NCBI GenBank assembly: GCA_949361645.1
Contig: OX442419.1
Span: 9,454,976-9,518,975, forward strand
DNA: 64,000 bases
Source: Spongilla lacustris
Taxonomy: Eukaryota > Porifera > Demospongiae > Spongillida > Spongillidae
Direction: 5' to 3'
A program made the translations under genes and the position numbers. Positions 31,611 to 43,345 of this stretch are shown one piece after another; position 1 is the first letter of the stretch, and each line of letters opens with the position of its first letter. Under the pieces are notes generated by a model, which searched no databases, had not been told where the DNA came from, and was given only the letters and a program-made list of their open reading frames with translations.

Positions 31611-34514
31611 TACATACATACATACATACATACATACATACATACATACATACATACATACATACATACATACATACATACATACATACATACATACATA
31701 CATACATACATACATACATACATACATACATACATACATACATACATACATACATACATACATACATACATACATACATACATACATACATACATACATA
31801 CATACATACATACATACATACATACATACATACATACATACATACATACATACATACATACATACATACATACATACATACATACATACATACATACATA
31901 CATACATACATACATACATACATACATACATACATACATACATACATACATACATACATACATACATACATACATACATACATACATACATACATACATA
32001 CATACATACATACATACATACATACATACATACATACATACATACATACATACATACATACATACATACATACATACATACATACATACATACATACATA
32101 CATACATACATACATACATACATACATACATACATACATACATACATACATACATACATACATACATACATACATACATACATACATACATACATACATA
32201 CATACATACATACATACATACATACATACATACATACATACATACATACATACATACATACATACATACATACATACATACATACATACATACATACATA
32301 CATACATACATACATACATACATACATACATACATACATACATACATACATACATACATACATACATACATACATACATACATACATACATACATACATA
32401 CATACATACATACATACATACATACATACATACATACATACATACATACATACATACATACATACATACATACATACATACATACATACATACATACATA
32501 CATACATACATACATACATACATACATACATACATACATACATACATACATACATACATACATACATACATACATACATACATACATACATACATACATA
32601 CATACATACATACATACATACATACATACATACATACATACATACATACATACATACATACATACATACATACATACATACATACATACATACATACATA
32701 CATACATACATACATACATACATACATACATACATACATACATACATACATACATACATACATACATACATACATACATACATACATACATACATACATA
32801 CATACATACATACATACATACATACATACATACATACATACATACATACATACATACATACATACATACATACATACATACATACATACATACATACATA
32901 CATACATACATACATACATACATACATACATACATACATACATACATACATACATACATACATACATACATACATACATACATACATACATACATACATA
33001 CATACATACATACATACATACATACATACATACATACATACATACATACATACATACATACATACATACATACATACATACATACATACATACATACATA
33101 CATACATACATACATACATACATACATACATACATACATACATACATACATACATACATACATACATACATACATACATACATACATACATACATACATA
33201 CATACATACATACATACATACATACATACATACATACATACATACATACATACATACATACATACATACATACATACATACATACATACATACATACATA
33301 CATACATACATACATACATACATACATACATACATACATACATACATACATACATACATACATACATACATACATACATACATACATACATACATACATA
33401 CATACATACATACATACATACATACATACATACATACATACATACATACATACATACATACATACATACATACATACATACATACATACATACATACATA
33501 CATACATACATACATACATACATACATACATACATACATACATACATACATACATACATACATACATACATACATACATACATACATACATACATACATA
33601 CATACATACATACATACATACATACATACATACATACATACATACATACATACATACATACATACATACATACATACATACATACATACATACATACATA
33701 CATACATACATACATACATACATACATACATACATACATACATACATACATACATACATACATACATACATACATACATACATACATACATACATACATA
33801 CATACATACATACATACATACATACATACATACATACATACATACATACATACATACATACATACATACATACATACATACATACATACATACATACATA
33901 CATACATACATACATACATACATACATACATACATACATACATACATACATACATACATACATACATACATACATACATACATACATACATACATACATA
34001 CATACATACATACATACATACATACATACATACATACATACATACATACATACATACATACATACATACATACATACATACATACATACATACATACATA
34101 CATACATACATACATACATACATACATACATACATACATACATACATACATACATACATACATACATACATACATACATACATACATACATACATACATA
34201 CATACATACATACATACATACATACATACATACATACATACATACATACATACATACATACATACATACATACATACATACATACATACATACATACATA
34301 CATACATACATACATACATACATACATACATACATACATACATACATACATACATACATACATACATACATACATACATACATACATACATACATACATA
34401 CATACATACATACATACATACATACATACATACATACATACATACATACATACATACATACATACATACATACATACATACATACATACATACATACATA
34501 CATACATACATACA
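31611..34514. repeat. Pure (TACA)726 array, 2904 bp
   Basis: 726 consecutive TACA units without a single interruption. All frames are open on both strands (YIHT repeats on one, MYVC repeats on the other), which is purely compositional. Confidence 0.98.
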
Positions 34515-36487
34515 TGGGGACTGAGAACAGATGATGTAGTAATACTGCTTAGGTCTGGGGACTGATTGGTTATTAATTTAATATTTAATAATGTGTAAGT
34601 AATACTAATAATAATTTTTATAGACATTTAATATAAAGCTCAAACAGAAATATACATGCATGTACACGTAACAATTATTACATATATATGTGAGAATACA
34701 CGAATGGAAAATGCTACTATATATTTATTTTACTGAATGCCTGTAATATATATTTTACACGCAGATGTAGATGCACATTGGACACAGCCAGCCACTGTAA
34801 TTTGAAGGTGCATGAAAATTGTCGGGAAATAACGGTCTAACGGTGAATGGTTATTGTGCATGACTGTGGTGTTATTTATTACTAAAAATTATTGTGTGGG
34901 TGTTTGCAATGGAGGATGTGGCTGGATCCTAGGTTTTGGGTGTGTCTTAATAATGGGTAATGGCTGATAATTTTTATTTGATGTGCATTATATTAAATGG
35001 TGTTTGAATTAGTACTCTGACATAATTATCATGAGCATTATTAATTTTATTTGTGGTAATGGAGGCGGGGCAAGGAGAATGGCGATTCAATCTGTATTGC
35101 TAGGGTGTGGGGACTTGGGCGTGCATGATATCGGACACTGATTAAATATTAATTGAATTTTAACAATGGTACACATACATACACATACATACATACAATT
35201 TGAATTAAATGGTATAGTTAATTGAAGGCCAGGAGGTTCATTTAGGGTTTACTTGTCGGTTGTTATATAACTTACATTAAACCTTAATAATTTAGGGAAT
35301 GATTTGATGTATAATTTATCCACAGGTTTAAAACACGAGACAAGAATACACAAAAATCCAGGCTTTCTAAAGGCCAGAGTAGTGAAGATATGTATAGACA
35401 TTTCATGCTTTGTTGTGCCACAATGTGTAATACAAGTTTAAATGAAAAATGAACAATTTATGTGTGTTTTGTGGATGGTTGTTACACATGAAATGCAAAA
35501 CTCAACGGGGGAAGTAGGATGTCTGTCTGCAGTAGGATGTCTGTCTGCATCTGTCTGCAGTAGGATGTCTGCAGTAGGATGTCTGTCTGCAGTAGGATAT
35601 CTGTCTGCAGTAGGATGTCTGTCTGCAGTAGGATGGGTGGACATCTGTCTGCAGCTGGGTAAACCAGGTCACATTAAGGATAAGTAGTTCAGGATTAAAA
35701 AGAAGCACTAATGGTGTGCTATTAAAAAAGTGCAACACATAAATTAGTATGTTACCTTGATAGAAATTTAGCCATGGAAGTGTAACAGATACTGATTGGA
35801 GTAGTAGAAAGTGCCATCATACAAAAACAAAAGAAACATACAGTGTTGGTAATGCAAATGCAGGGAAAATGTACAATATAAAAATACATTTGTGAAGTGA
35901 TCCAAATAAGGAATTGTGAATTTGTTGCATGCGTGATTTACCTTCAAATGGTGCCCCGATGTCTTCTCTCAGTTGCAATTGGGAATGGGCAGCGGCAGTT
36001 AACATAGTCATATTTTATCCTAATGAGGTTGGGGGTGCATACAGGAATATTTAGAAAACAGTAGCTAGAATATCCCTTTAACCAACACACTTTCGTGTCC
36101 CAGGCGGACATGATTGTTCACTGCAAACGCAAACCAATTTGACAGGCCATAGTTTGCCAGCAGCTCAATGGCCTTTTCGTTACAAATCTTTATAGCCTTT
36201 TGTGCAGTGACAACCATGGTATTAGTGGTGTGCATAAAAAATCAACCAAAAATAGTACATCTGTACTGCAACTCGCGCTCGACTCGCATACACGTGCGTG
36301 CGAGTGTGAACTTGCTTGTGGGTGGACAGCACTGTAGGGCATGGTTGCGGCAGCCCTATGCGAGCTTGCTAATTGCAGGCTATCTTAGTTTTTTTTTTTT
36401 GCTTTTTCTATGTACGTCTATACGTCACTGCTAATGTTAATTGATGTCATTTTTCTTCACTGTACAGTACAGCAAAATAAAAAAAAT
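34515..36487. other. Mostly non-coding; upstream region of nuclease-kinase gene
   Basis: AT-rich, no exon recognised. It includes a short minisatellite (listed separately). The last few hundred bases are the presumed promoter region of the gene starting at 36488. A T10 run lies at 36391, and a GCACGCACG-type alternating tract at about 36283-36310. Confidence 0.4.
35518..35645. repeat. GTCTGTCTGCAGTAGGAT minisatellite
   Basis: About seven copies of an 18-bp unit, TCTGTCTGCAGTAGGATG, with 4-8 bp length variants. Confidence 0.85.
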
Positions 36488-37880
36488 ATGTCATCGGTGA
36501 GTATACATGTATATCTGTATGTATGCCTAAACTGATTTATTTTTGGTTATAATATAGACATGGAGACCGACTGTTGTGACCAGTGTCCATTACGCTTCAT
36601 TTTCCCCACACTCTGTGAGTGATGAGTTCAATCACAAGTACTGCTCTTTTAGTACGGCTTTGGAAGCAAAACTATATTCTGCATCAGATATCATGATTAA
36701 ATTTGTCATTGATTGTACAAGCCGTTTTGGTCATGGTCATTTTACAGCTGAAGTTTTGAAAAAAAATTTAAGCCGCAATGGGGCCTTCAAAGTACGAACT
36801 GTTGGTTATACTAGTTTATTTAAAAATTTTCAATTCATGCCAGAAACTTCGTCTGTAGATGTTAGGCCAGATGTAAGCATCTTTAGGAATGAAAAATTGG
36901 TTTGTATATTTGAAGAAGACTCTACAAAAAATGTTGACTTTCAACGATCCGTTACCAAATCCTGCCATTATGCAAAAGCACTTTGTCGTCTTAAAAGCAT
37001 TAATGGTGGAAGCCAAGAGGGAGTGTGCTTCATCTTTCCTTCTGCGTTAGATGAAGAAGTTAGGAATGAATCAATGGCTGTGATACAAGTGTCATGCCAG
37101 TGGGATTATACGTGTTGTAGATTTTTCTACACTGGCCAAGCAATTGCATTGTGTGATTTGGAGTTGTACATTACATCTGTTATCAGGCAACTGCCACCGG
37201 TTGTGGTTGAGGTCAGTGGTGATGCAAAGTATTTGTACAAATTTAGTACTACTCATGGGGCATCATATTTTGGATATCGCTACAATCATCAGTACCCATC
37301 TGCTAGGTCCATAGTTCTCGATGTTAGTGACGTCTCTGGTAAACAATTTGTCCTGAAATTTGTTGATGCTAAGACAAAAACAGTATTACAAAAACTTTCC
37401 CGATCAACCAATAATCCTTCTATACTTCATTACTTTAAGGAGTTTGACTTTGACAAGGGATACAACTGTTTTCTGTCCGCACTGTTGTTTGAAAAGTTAG
37501 AACCACCACTGTTTGCCATGGAGGCTAAACACTGCTTGAAAGACTTTATTCATTCATTATATACTATTCTAGAAGATGTTCTTAATAATGAATTTTTTGA
37601 GCACTGTGACCTGCGACTCGAAAACATATGTTTTCGTTATGATGCTGATTCTAACTCTTACAAAATAGTCCTTATTGATATAGACCTTAGTGCATTCACC
37701 AGCGATTCCGAGTGGAAGTCTACATTATTATCATTGGCACCATTATCTTGCTTGTATCGTAACATTGTAAACGTCACGTCGGTTGACTATCACCAGTTAG
37801 GATTACATTATAGTTTGGGTAAATCTATACGGTACAGAAGTGGCTATGTCAAGCGGCAAAATGAAAATTGGATCCAATGA
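36488..37880 (+). CDS. Predicted PD-(D/E)XK-like nuclease fused to kinase-like domain
   Basis: Exon 1 is only ATGTCATCG (36488-36496). A 61-bp intron with GTGAGT donor and ATATAG acceptor follows, then exon 2 (36558-37880), giving 443 residues starting MSSTWRPTVV. This start is preferred because the splice keeps frame and supplies the only upstream ATG. Residues ~100-130 read RPDVSIFRNEKLVCIFEEDS, a D-x(n)-ExD pattern as in restriction-type nucleases. Residues ~350-385 read EHCDLRLENICF and KIVLIDIDLSA, like a kinase catalytic loop (HxDxxxxN) and metal-binding Asp with DID instead of DFG. The glycine loop is not obvious. Nuclease plus kinase-like domains are known in eukaryotic Crinkler-type conflict or effector proteins; placing this protein there is inference. 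Similar coding continues in the +1 frame to 38112, so the last residues may be mis-framed. Confidence 0.72.
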
Positions 37881-38112
37881 ACACTATCATAACAAATTAT
37901 TTGAAGTGAAAGATCAATTTGTTACAAAACTGATCACAAAGGGTGAGTTATTTTCTTTTGTATTTCTTATATAAAATTTACAATTTGTAGGTGAATTTGA
38001 CTTGGAATTGTTCGAGGAAAGCAGTATTTTACAAGTTCATAATAGGATGAAATTGCAGGATGTAATAAGTCAAAGACCAACACTGCATTCCGAACATGAT
38101 GACGATACATGA
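37856..38112 (+). CDS. Frame-shifted 3' continuation of nuclease-kinase gene
   Basis: In the +1 frame relative to the main ORF, SNEHYHNKLFEVKDQFVTKL leads to ITKG. A 48-bp intron follows (37943-37990, AAGG/GTGAGT to TTTGTAG/GTGAAT), then EFDLELFEESSILQVHNRMK and a tail to TGA at 38110-38112. The phases of this second intron agree. Either a short intron or unusual splice upstream of 37856 joins this to the kinase-like domain, or a one-base frameshift has cut the gene. The composition is coding-like and the segment looks like the natural C-terminus. Confidence 0.5.
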
Positions 38113-38604
38113 TGTGCCCACCTTGATTGGAGTGTGTACAGTTGTAAATCTGTGCCCACCTTGATTGGAGTGTTATTGACAAAAACCTGCTAACTGAACC
38201 AAAAAACACGTACGCTACATAATAATACCTACATGTGCATGTGCACCTAATGTCCGGGTGTGTGGGGAGGTAGAGGGTAGTAGTAAGAGTGATTCATTTA
38301 ATGTTTCTGGTTGTAGGGACAAACATAAGGAATAACAATTGTTGCATGGATGGCAACTGATTGAATGTTTATGTGTATGTGTGTTAGTGAAGGACAAATT
38401 TCAGTGGGGGTGAGAGGGGGGCAAAGACCCACGCACTTCACTAGCCATCTAGGTACTGCAGTTCATGTAGCGAGATTAAGAATGAGCTACTGTCATATAT
38501 CAGGCGCCCAGAAAAGAACGTGAAAAGCAATTAGTGTTGAAGGAACAATTTTCTTCATTTGTGTCCAATTCATATAGATGATCTTGATCTATGCTTTGCT
38601 TCAG
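38113..38604. other. Intergenic or intron, no gene seen
   Basis: A 24-bp direct repeat (TGTGCCCACCTTGATTGGAG) occurs twice at 38113 and 38152. Otherwise nothing was recognised. Confidence 0.45.
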
Positions 38605-38797
38605 GAGAGAACCTCGAAAGCAGTGAGGATGATGACCCCCCCCCCTCCATCGACATGACACCAGTGGGGTCCATCAGAGGTGTGCATGTGTGTCATGTGA
38701 GCTAAAAGTATACAAGTTATTTTCTCTAGTTGAGAACCTTAAAGGGGGGGAGATCATTTGGGCTAAATATGGGTGTTTCCCCTTCTGGCCAGCAATG
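38605..38797 (+). CDS. PWWP-domain exons (partial; MSH6-like N-terminus possible)
   Basis: Exon 38605-38679 (acceptor TTTGCTTCAG, donor AGAG/GTGTGC) encodes ENLESSEDDDPPPSIDMTPV and GSIR. Exon 38730-38797 (acceptor TTTTCTCTAG, donor ATG/GTGAGT) encodes VENLKGGEIIWAKYGCFPFW and PAM. Junction phase agrees. GEIIWAKYGCFPFWPAM is the start of a PWWP domain (chromatin methyl-lysine reader; here FPFWP replaces PWWP). Acidic SEDDD before a PWWP is compatible with the mismatch-repair protein MSH6 but not specific. Candidate further exons are at 39380-39604. The 5' end and any catalytic region are absent from the window. Confidence 0.6.
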
Positions 38798-39379
38798 GTG
38801 AGTAGTGGGAGGGTGGGGAACCGGAGTGGTTCCCTGAGTGGTGTGTACATGGTGGTTCATCTGTATAATTAAACGTTAGGTGATGAGTGTGAACAGAGAA
38901 AGGAACATGGCAATGGTTCAATTGCTGGGTAATAAGGACAGGTAAGAAGGGGCGTGGCATGACCTGGTGCGATGCTGCAGGCCTTCCTGCAGGAGTGGTA
39001 TTGCCAATACGATTAGTATTGCCAACGACAACATCATTGCACCATTCAACTACTCGCAACAGGAAAGCTTTCTGGTTGGTCTTGGGGTCACATCGGTATC
39101 GAGCAGTGTGTATGTCCTTTTGTTCCCAACAGCAAGAGGGCAGGACCAGCCAGTGGGTGGAATAATTCTATGTTGCCTTCGAAGAAGCCAATACTTTGCT
39201 GAGAGAAGGATAGTCCAACTGTGTCCAGAGCAGATATCTCCCTGTGTTTACTGTAGCACACACACACAGATACTACTGGGACTCCAACAGAGCGACTGAG
39301 GAGTGTGATTGCTAGCAGGCCAAAGCCAAAGAGCAAGGTAGGGCCATGGTCACTGAGATGATGATGGTGCAGGCTTGTT

Positions 39380-39604
39380 TTTGGCAGAAATATGCCATAT
39401 CAGAGCGCCACCATCAAGGCTTGATGATGATAAGTGATGGGGCAGCCAGTGATGAAAATGAGAGGGGTGAGAGGATATTAGAGAAGTGACAGAAAAGAGA
39501 GTTGTCTGACAGAATGCAATATGGCATACTAAATTTGAACAATGCAGTGGACTCGAGTGATGAGAATGTCATGGACAACACTGTGGACAGCGATGAAGAA
39601 GAAA
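39380..39604 (+). pseudogene. Probable downstream exon of the PWWP gene, with stop
   Basis: After an acceptor (TTTTTGGCAG/AAATAT) the frame reads YAISERHHQGLMMISDGAAS, then DENERGERILEK, an in-frame TGA, QKRELSDRMQYGILNLNNAV and DSSDENVMDNTVDSDEEEN. The acidic Ser/Asp/Glu end resembles linkers that follow PWWP domains. The intervening stretch 39060-39240 also has coding-like but interrupted frames (EGRTSQWVE, stop, FYVAFEEANTLL). The stops suggest a pseudogene or a duplicated fragment. Confidence 0.35.
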
Positions 39605-40013
39605 ATGTTAGGTATACGTATAATCCTTAACATGTGGTGTGTATGATCCTGTGGTATGATCCTGAACATGTGGTACATGTATGTATGCATGATCCTGATC
39701 TGTGTATGATCCTCTCACACCTGCACCTAAATGCAATATAGCCCAGAGTATCGCTATGACGTTTTGAAAGCAGATTTGATAGATTGAAGGTAGCTCTTTG
39801 CAATGACAGGTGCATGCTGTTGTGATACCACTTCTCTTCTGTAGCCTGAGCTGCTTGCTATTGTAGCAGGAAAGGTGAAGGGAAGATGGGTGGGTGTGAG
39901 GAGGAAAGATGGGTGTGGTGTGAGGAGGGAAGATGGATGGGTGTGGTGTGAGAAGAGAACATGTGTGGGGTGTGAGGAGGGAAGATGAGTGTGGTGTGAG
40001 GAGGGATGATGGG
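39605..40013. other. No gene; GTGTGAGGAGGGAAGATG repeats
   Basis: The first half is short TGTATGATCCTG words repeated (about 39640-39710). The second half, 39880-40010, has about five degenerate copies of GTGTGGTGTGAGGAGGGAAGAT leading into the purine tract. Confidence 0.6.
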
Positions 40014-41830
40014 AAGGGAGGGAGAGAGGGGGAGGGAGAAGGAGGAGAGGGAGGAAGAGAGGGGGAGGGAGGGAGGAAGAGGGGAGGGAGGGAGAGGAGG
40101 GGAGGGAGGGAGGGGAGGGAGGGAGGGGAGGGAGGGAGGGGAGGGAGGGAGAGAGGGAGAGAGGGGGAGGGAGGGAGAGAGGGAGAGAGGGGGAGGGAGG
40201 GAGGAGGGAGAAGGAGGAGGGAGAGGGAGGAGGGAGAGGGAGGAGGGAGAGGGAGGAGGGAGAGGGAGGAGGGAGAGGGAGGAGGGAGAGGGAGGAGGGA
40301 GAGGGAGGAGGGAGAGGGAGGAGGGGGAGAGAGGGGGAGGGAGGGAGAGGAGGGGAGGGAGGGAGGGAGAGAGGGAGAGAGGGGGAGGGAGAGAGAGGGA
40401 GGGGAGAGGGAGAGAGGGGGAGGGAGAGATGGGAAGGGATGGAGAGAGGGGGAGGGAGGAAGGAGAGGGATGGAGAGGGGGTAAGGGAGGGAGAGGGGGA
40501 GGGAGGGGGAGAAGGGGAGGGTGGGAGAGGAGGGAGGGAGGAGGGGAGGAAGGGAGAGAGGGAGAGAGGGGGAGGGAGAGGGAGGAGGGAGAGGGAGGGT
40601 GAGGGAGGGTGAGGGAGGAGGGAGAGGGAGGAGGGTGAGAGAGAGGGGGAGGGAGGGAGGAGGGAGGTAGAGAGGGAGGAGGGAAGGAGGATTCAAATAA
40701 TATTAACACACATCTAAGCATATCCACAATATGAATATTTACTAGTAGCATCCCAAACACATACACACACATAGACAGAGGGAGTGTGAGGGAGAGGGAG
40801 GGAGAGAGGGAGGAGAGAACGAGGGAGGGAGGGAGAGAGGGAGGAGGGAATGAGGGGGAGGGAGGGAGGAGAGAGGGAGGAGGGAAGGAGGGGGAGGGAG
40901 GGAGGGAGGGAGGAGAGAGGGAGGAGGGAAGGAGAGAGGGGAGGGAGGAGGGTGGGAGGAGAGAGGGAGGAGGGAGGGAGAGAGGGAGGAGGGAGGGAGA
41001 GGGAGGAGGAAGGGGGCAGAGAGGGGGAGGCAGAGAGGGAGGGAGAGGAGAGGGAGAGAGGGAGGAGGGAGGGAGGGAGAGGGTGAGAGGGGAAGTGGAG
41101 GAATATTGACACACATTAGCATATATACACAATATGTATACATGTGTATTTACTAGTAGCATCACAAACACACACACACATAGACAGAGGGAGGGAGAGA
41201 GGGAGGGAGGGAGAGAGGGAGGAGAGAAGGAGGGGGAGGGAGAGGAGGATGGAGGGAGAGGGAGGAGGGAGGGAGAGGGAAGAGGGAGGGAGAGGGAGGA
41301 GGGAGGGAGAGGGAGGAGGGAGGGAGAGGGAGGAGGGAGGGAGAGGGAGAGGGAGGAGGGAGGGAGAGGGAGGAGGGAGGGAGAGGGAGAGGGAGGAGGG
41401 AGGGAGAGGGAGGAGGGAGGGAGAGGGAGGAGGGAGGGAGAGGGAGGAGGGAGGGAGAGGGAGGAGGGAGAGTGAGGGAGGGAGGGAGGCAGAGAGGGAG
41501 TGAGGGTGAGAGGGAGGGAGGGAGGGAGGGAGGGAGGGTGAGAGGGAGGGAGGGAGAGAGGGGGAGAGAGGGAGAGAGGGGGAGGGAGGAAGGAGAGGGA
41601 TGGAGAGGGGGTGAGGGGGGAGGGAGGGAGAGAGGAGAGGAAGGGAGAGAGGGAGGAGAGTTTGGGAGACAGAGAGATAGAGGGGTTAAGGAGGAAGAGG
41701 GAAGGGAAGACGTAAAGGGGGATGCAAGCAAGGGGAGGGGGAAGAGGAAGGGGAGAGGGAGGAAGGGTAGAGGGGGACCGTTGGAGGAGCGGGGGAGTTA
41801 GGGACAGGGAGGGAGGGAGGAGGGGTAATC
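40014..41830. repeat. Long GGGAGA/GGGAGG polypurine tract with two embedded spacers
   Basis: About 1.8 kb of almost pure G/A on the plus strand, in units such as GGGAGGGAGAGA and GGAGGGAGAGGGAGG. Two related spacers (about 40690-40785 and 41099-41188) share CACACAT, CATATNNACACAATATG, ATTTACTAGTAGCATC and CACACACATAGACAGAGGGA, so a unit of about 410 bp was duplicated. All long ORFs here are compositional. A tract of this kind can form triplex (H-DNA). Confidence 0.93.
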
Positions 41831-41843
41831 ACTTGTGTGAGGA

Positions 41844-43160
41844 CTCTACAAGCTTGGCTTCACAAATGCTTTCAACATGGTTACAGAGAGATAAAATGCT
41901 TGCGTCAGTAGAACAGCTAGCCCCATCCATCTTTCCCTTTGTCCACTCTGTCTATTCTACACCATCATCTCTGTTTTGGGGAGATAGGGTAATTCATTCA
42001 TGTGAAGGTGTACAACAGGGTGAGCCCCTTGGCCCACCTCTTTTTTGTCTATTCACCACCTTCTATCGGTTCTATGTTCAGAGTTAAGAATGTTTTACCT
42101 TTATGATATTAGCCTGGGAGGAGATGTGGAGTGATCTTGTTATGTTTAAGAAAGGAGCCGAAGATGTTGGCCTACAACTTAACCCAAACAAATGTGAGAT
42201 CATTTCAGTTGTACCTGATTCCCAAAACAGTATTCTCAATTTCTACTCCCTGGTTCAAGGGTTGTAAACCTATCTGTGGCCACTCTACTGGGTTCACAAT
42301 TAGGTGATGTGCCTGGTATTTCATCAATACTCACTGAGAAGACTAATCTTCTAAAAATCATGGGTGAGAGATTGACACTCCTATCAACACATGATGCCTA
42401 CCTTCTTTTGCACCATTCCATCGTCCTTGCAAAGCTGCTGTACTGTCTTCGCACAGCACCATGCTTCTTATCACCACAACTTCTTGGCTTCAGCTGCTGC
42501 CTCCTCCACTTCTAGCAGCTATTGCAGAAGAATCAGGCATTTGGCTTAATGCACTGCCGTTGTCTTCATTGGGTCTCTGAATGGATGGCTCCATCTTTCA
42601 GATTGCTATCAGCCTCCGTCTTGGCTTGGCATTTTGTAAACCACATTGTTGCCATCACAGTGGTTGTGAGGTCACTGCCTTTGCCACCCATGGCCTTAGT
42701 TGTGTCCAAAGCCAAGGTTGTTATCACTGTCATAGTTTTTTGAATGATATCATCCATCAAGCGTTAGGGGCATCTCGAATTCCATCACGACTTGAACCCA
42801 GTGGAATCTCTCGTTCTGATTGAAAGAGGCCTTGGTTCCATGGAAATGTGGAAAACTCTTGTATGGGATGCAACATGTGTGGACACCTATGCACAGGTCT
42901 TCTTATAGCAGAGTTGCATCACAAAGCTGAGAGAAGGAAATCCGACAAATACTCAAATATGGACCCCAATATGTATCTGCTTGCGCCAGTTGTCATAGAA
43001 ACATCGGGTGTGTTTGGAATACAGACTCTTTCATTCCTAAAGGATCTTCAATGCTTGTTGTGTTCATGAGGTGCCAGGGGAAGTGATGTCCTTTCCGTAT
43101 GTACTTCAACGCCTCGCTGTAGCTGTACAGTGAGGTAATGCTGTCTTTGCTAGCGAAGAT
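41844..43160 (+). pseudogene. Dead LINE (RT plus restriction-like nuclease end)
   Basis: Reading the plus strand across several frames: GFTNAFNMVTERDKMLASVE, PFVHSVYSTPSSLFWGD and CEGVQQGEPLGPPLFCL (RT motifs with QGxPLGP), then FYLYDISLGG. In the last, the catalytic box reads LYDI and one Asp is lost. Next come VGLQLNPNKCEIISV, KLLYCLRTAPCFLSP, then NDIIHQALGASRIPSRLEPS and LVWDATCVDTYAQVF. The last two resemble a restriction-like endonuclease terminus found in some non-LTR retrotransposons. Stops and frameshifts separate every block. The 5' half of the element is missing, cut at the purine tract, a common LINE truncation pattern. Confidence 0.72.
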
Positions 43161-43189
43161 TGCCTTGTTTCTGATTCATTATGTTTGTA

Positions 43190-43310
43190 TGTATGTAGAT
43201 GTATGTGTGTATGTATCACATGACTAGAGGTTCTTAAGATCACATGACTAGAGGTAAGATCACATAACTAGAGGTATGGTCACATGATAATACATGTGAC
43301 TTAGTACTTG
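43190..43310. repeat. GTATGTATG and ATCACATGACTAGAGGT short repeats
   Basis: A (GTAT)n patch, then about four copies of GATCACATGACTAGAGGTA. Confidence 0.7.
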
Positions 43311-43345
43311 ACCTGTCATTAAGTACCTGAGCTCCATGATGTGCC

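Noticed and set aside
31416..34627. ORFs of about 1000 codons on both strands (YIHT and MYVC repeats)
   Set aside because: They arise because (TACA)n has no stop in any frame; the flanks show no gene.
39608..41801. Long Pro/Leu/Ser-rich and Gly/Arg/Glu-rich ORFs
   Set aside because: Products of the G/A-only tract, open on both strands, without splice or domain evidence.
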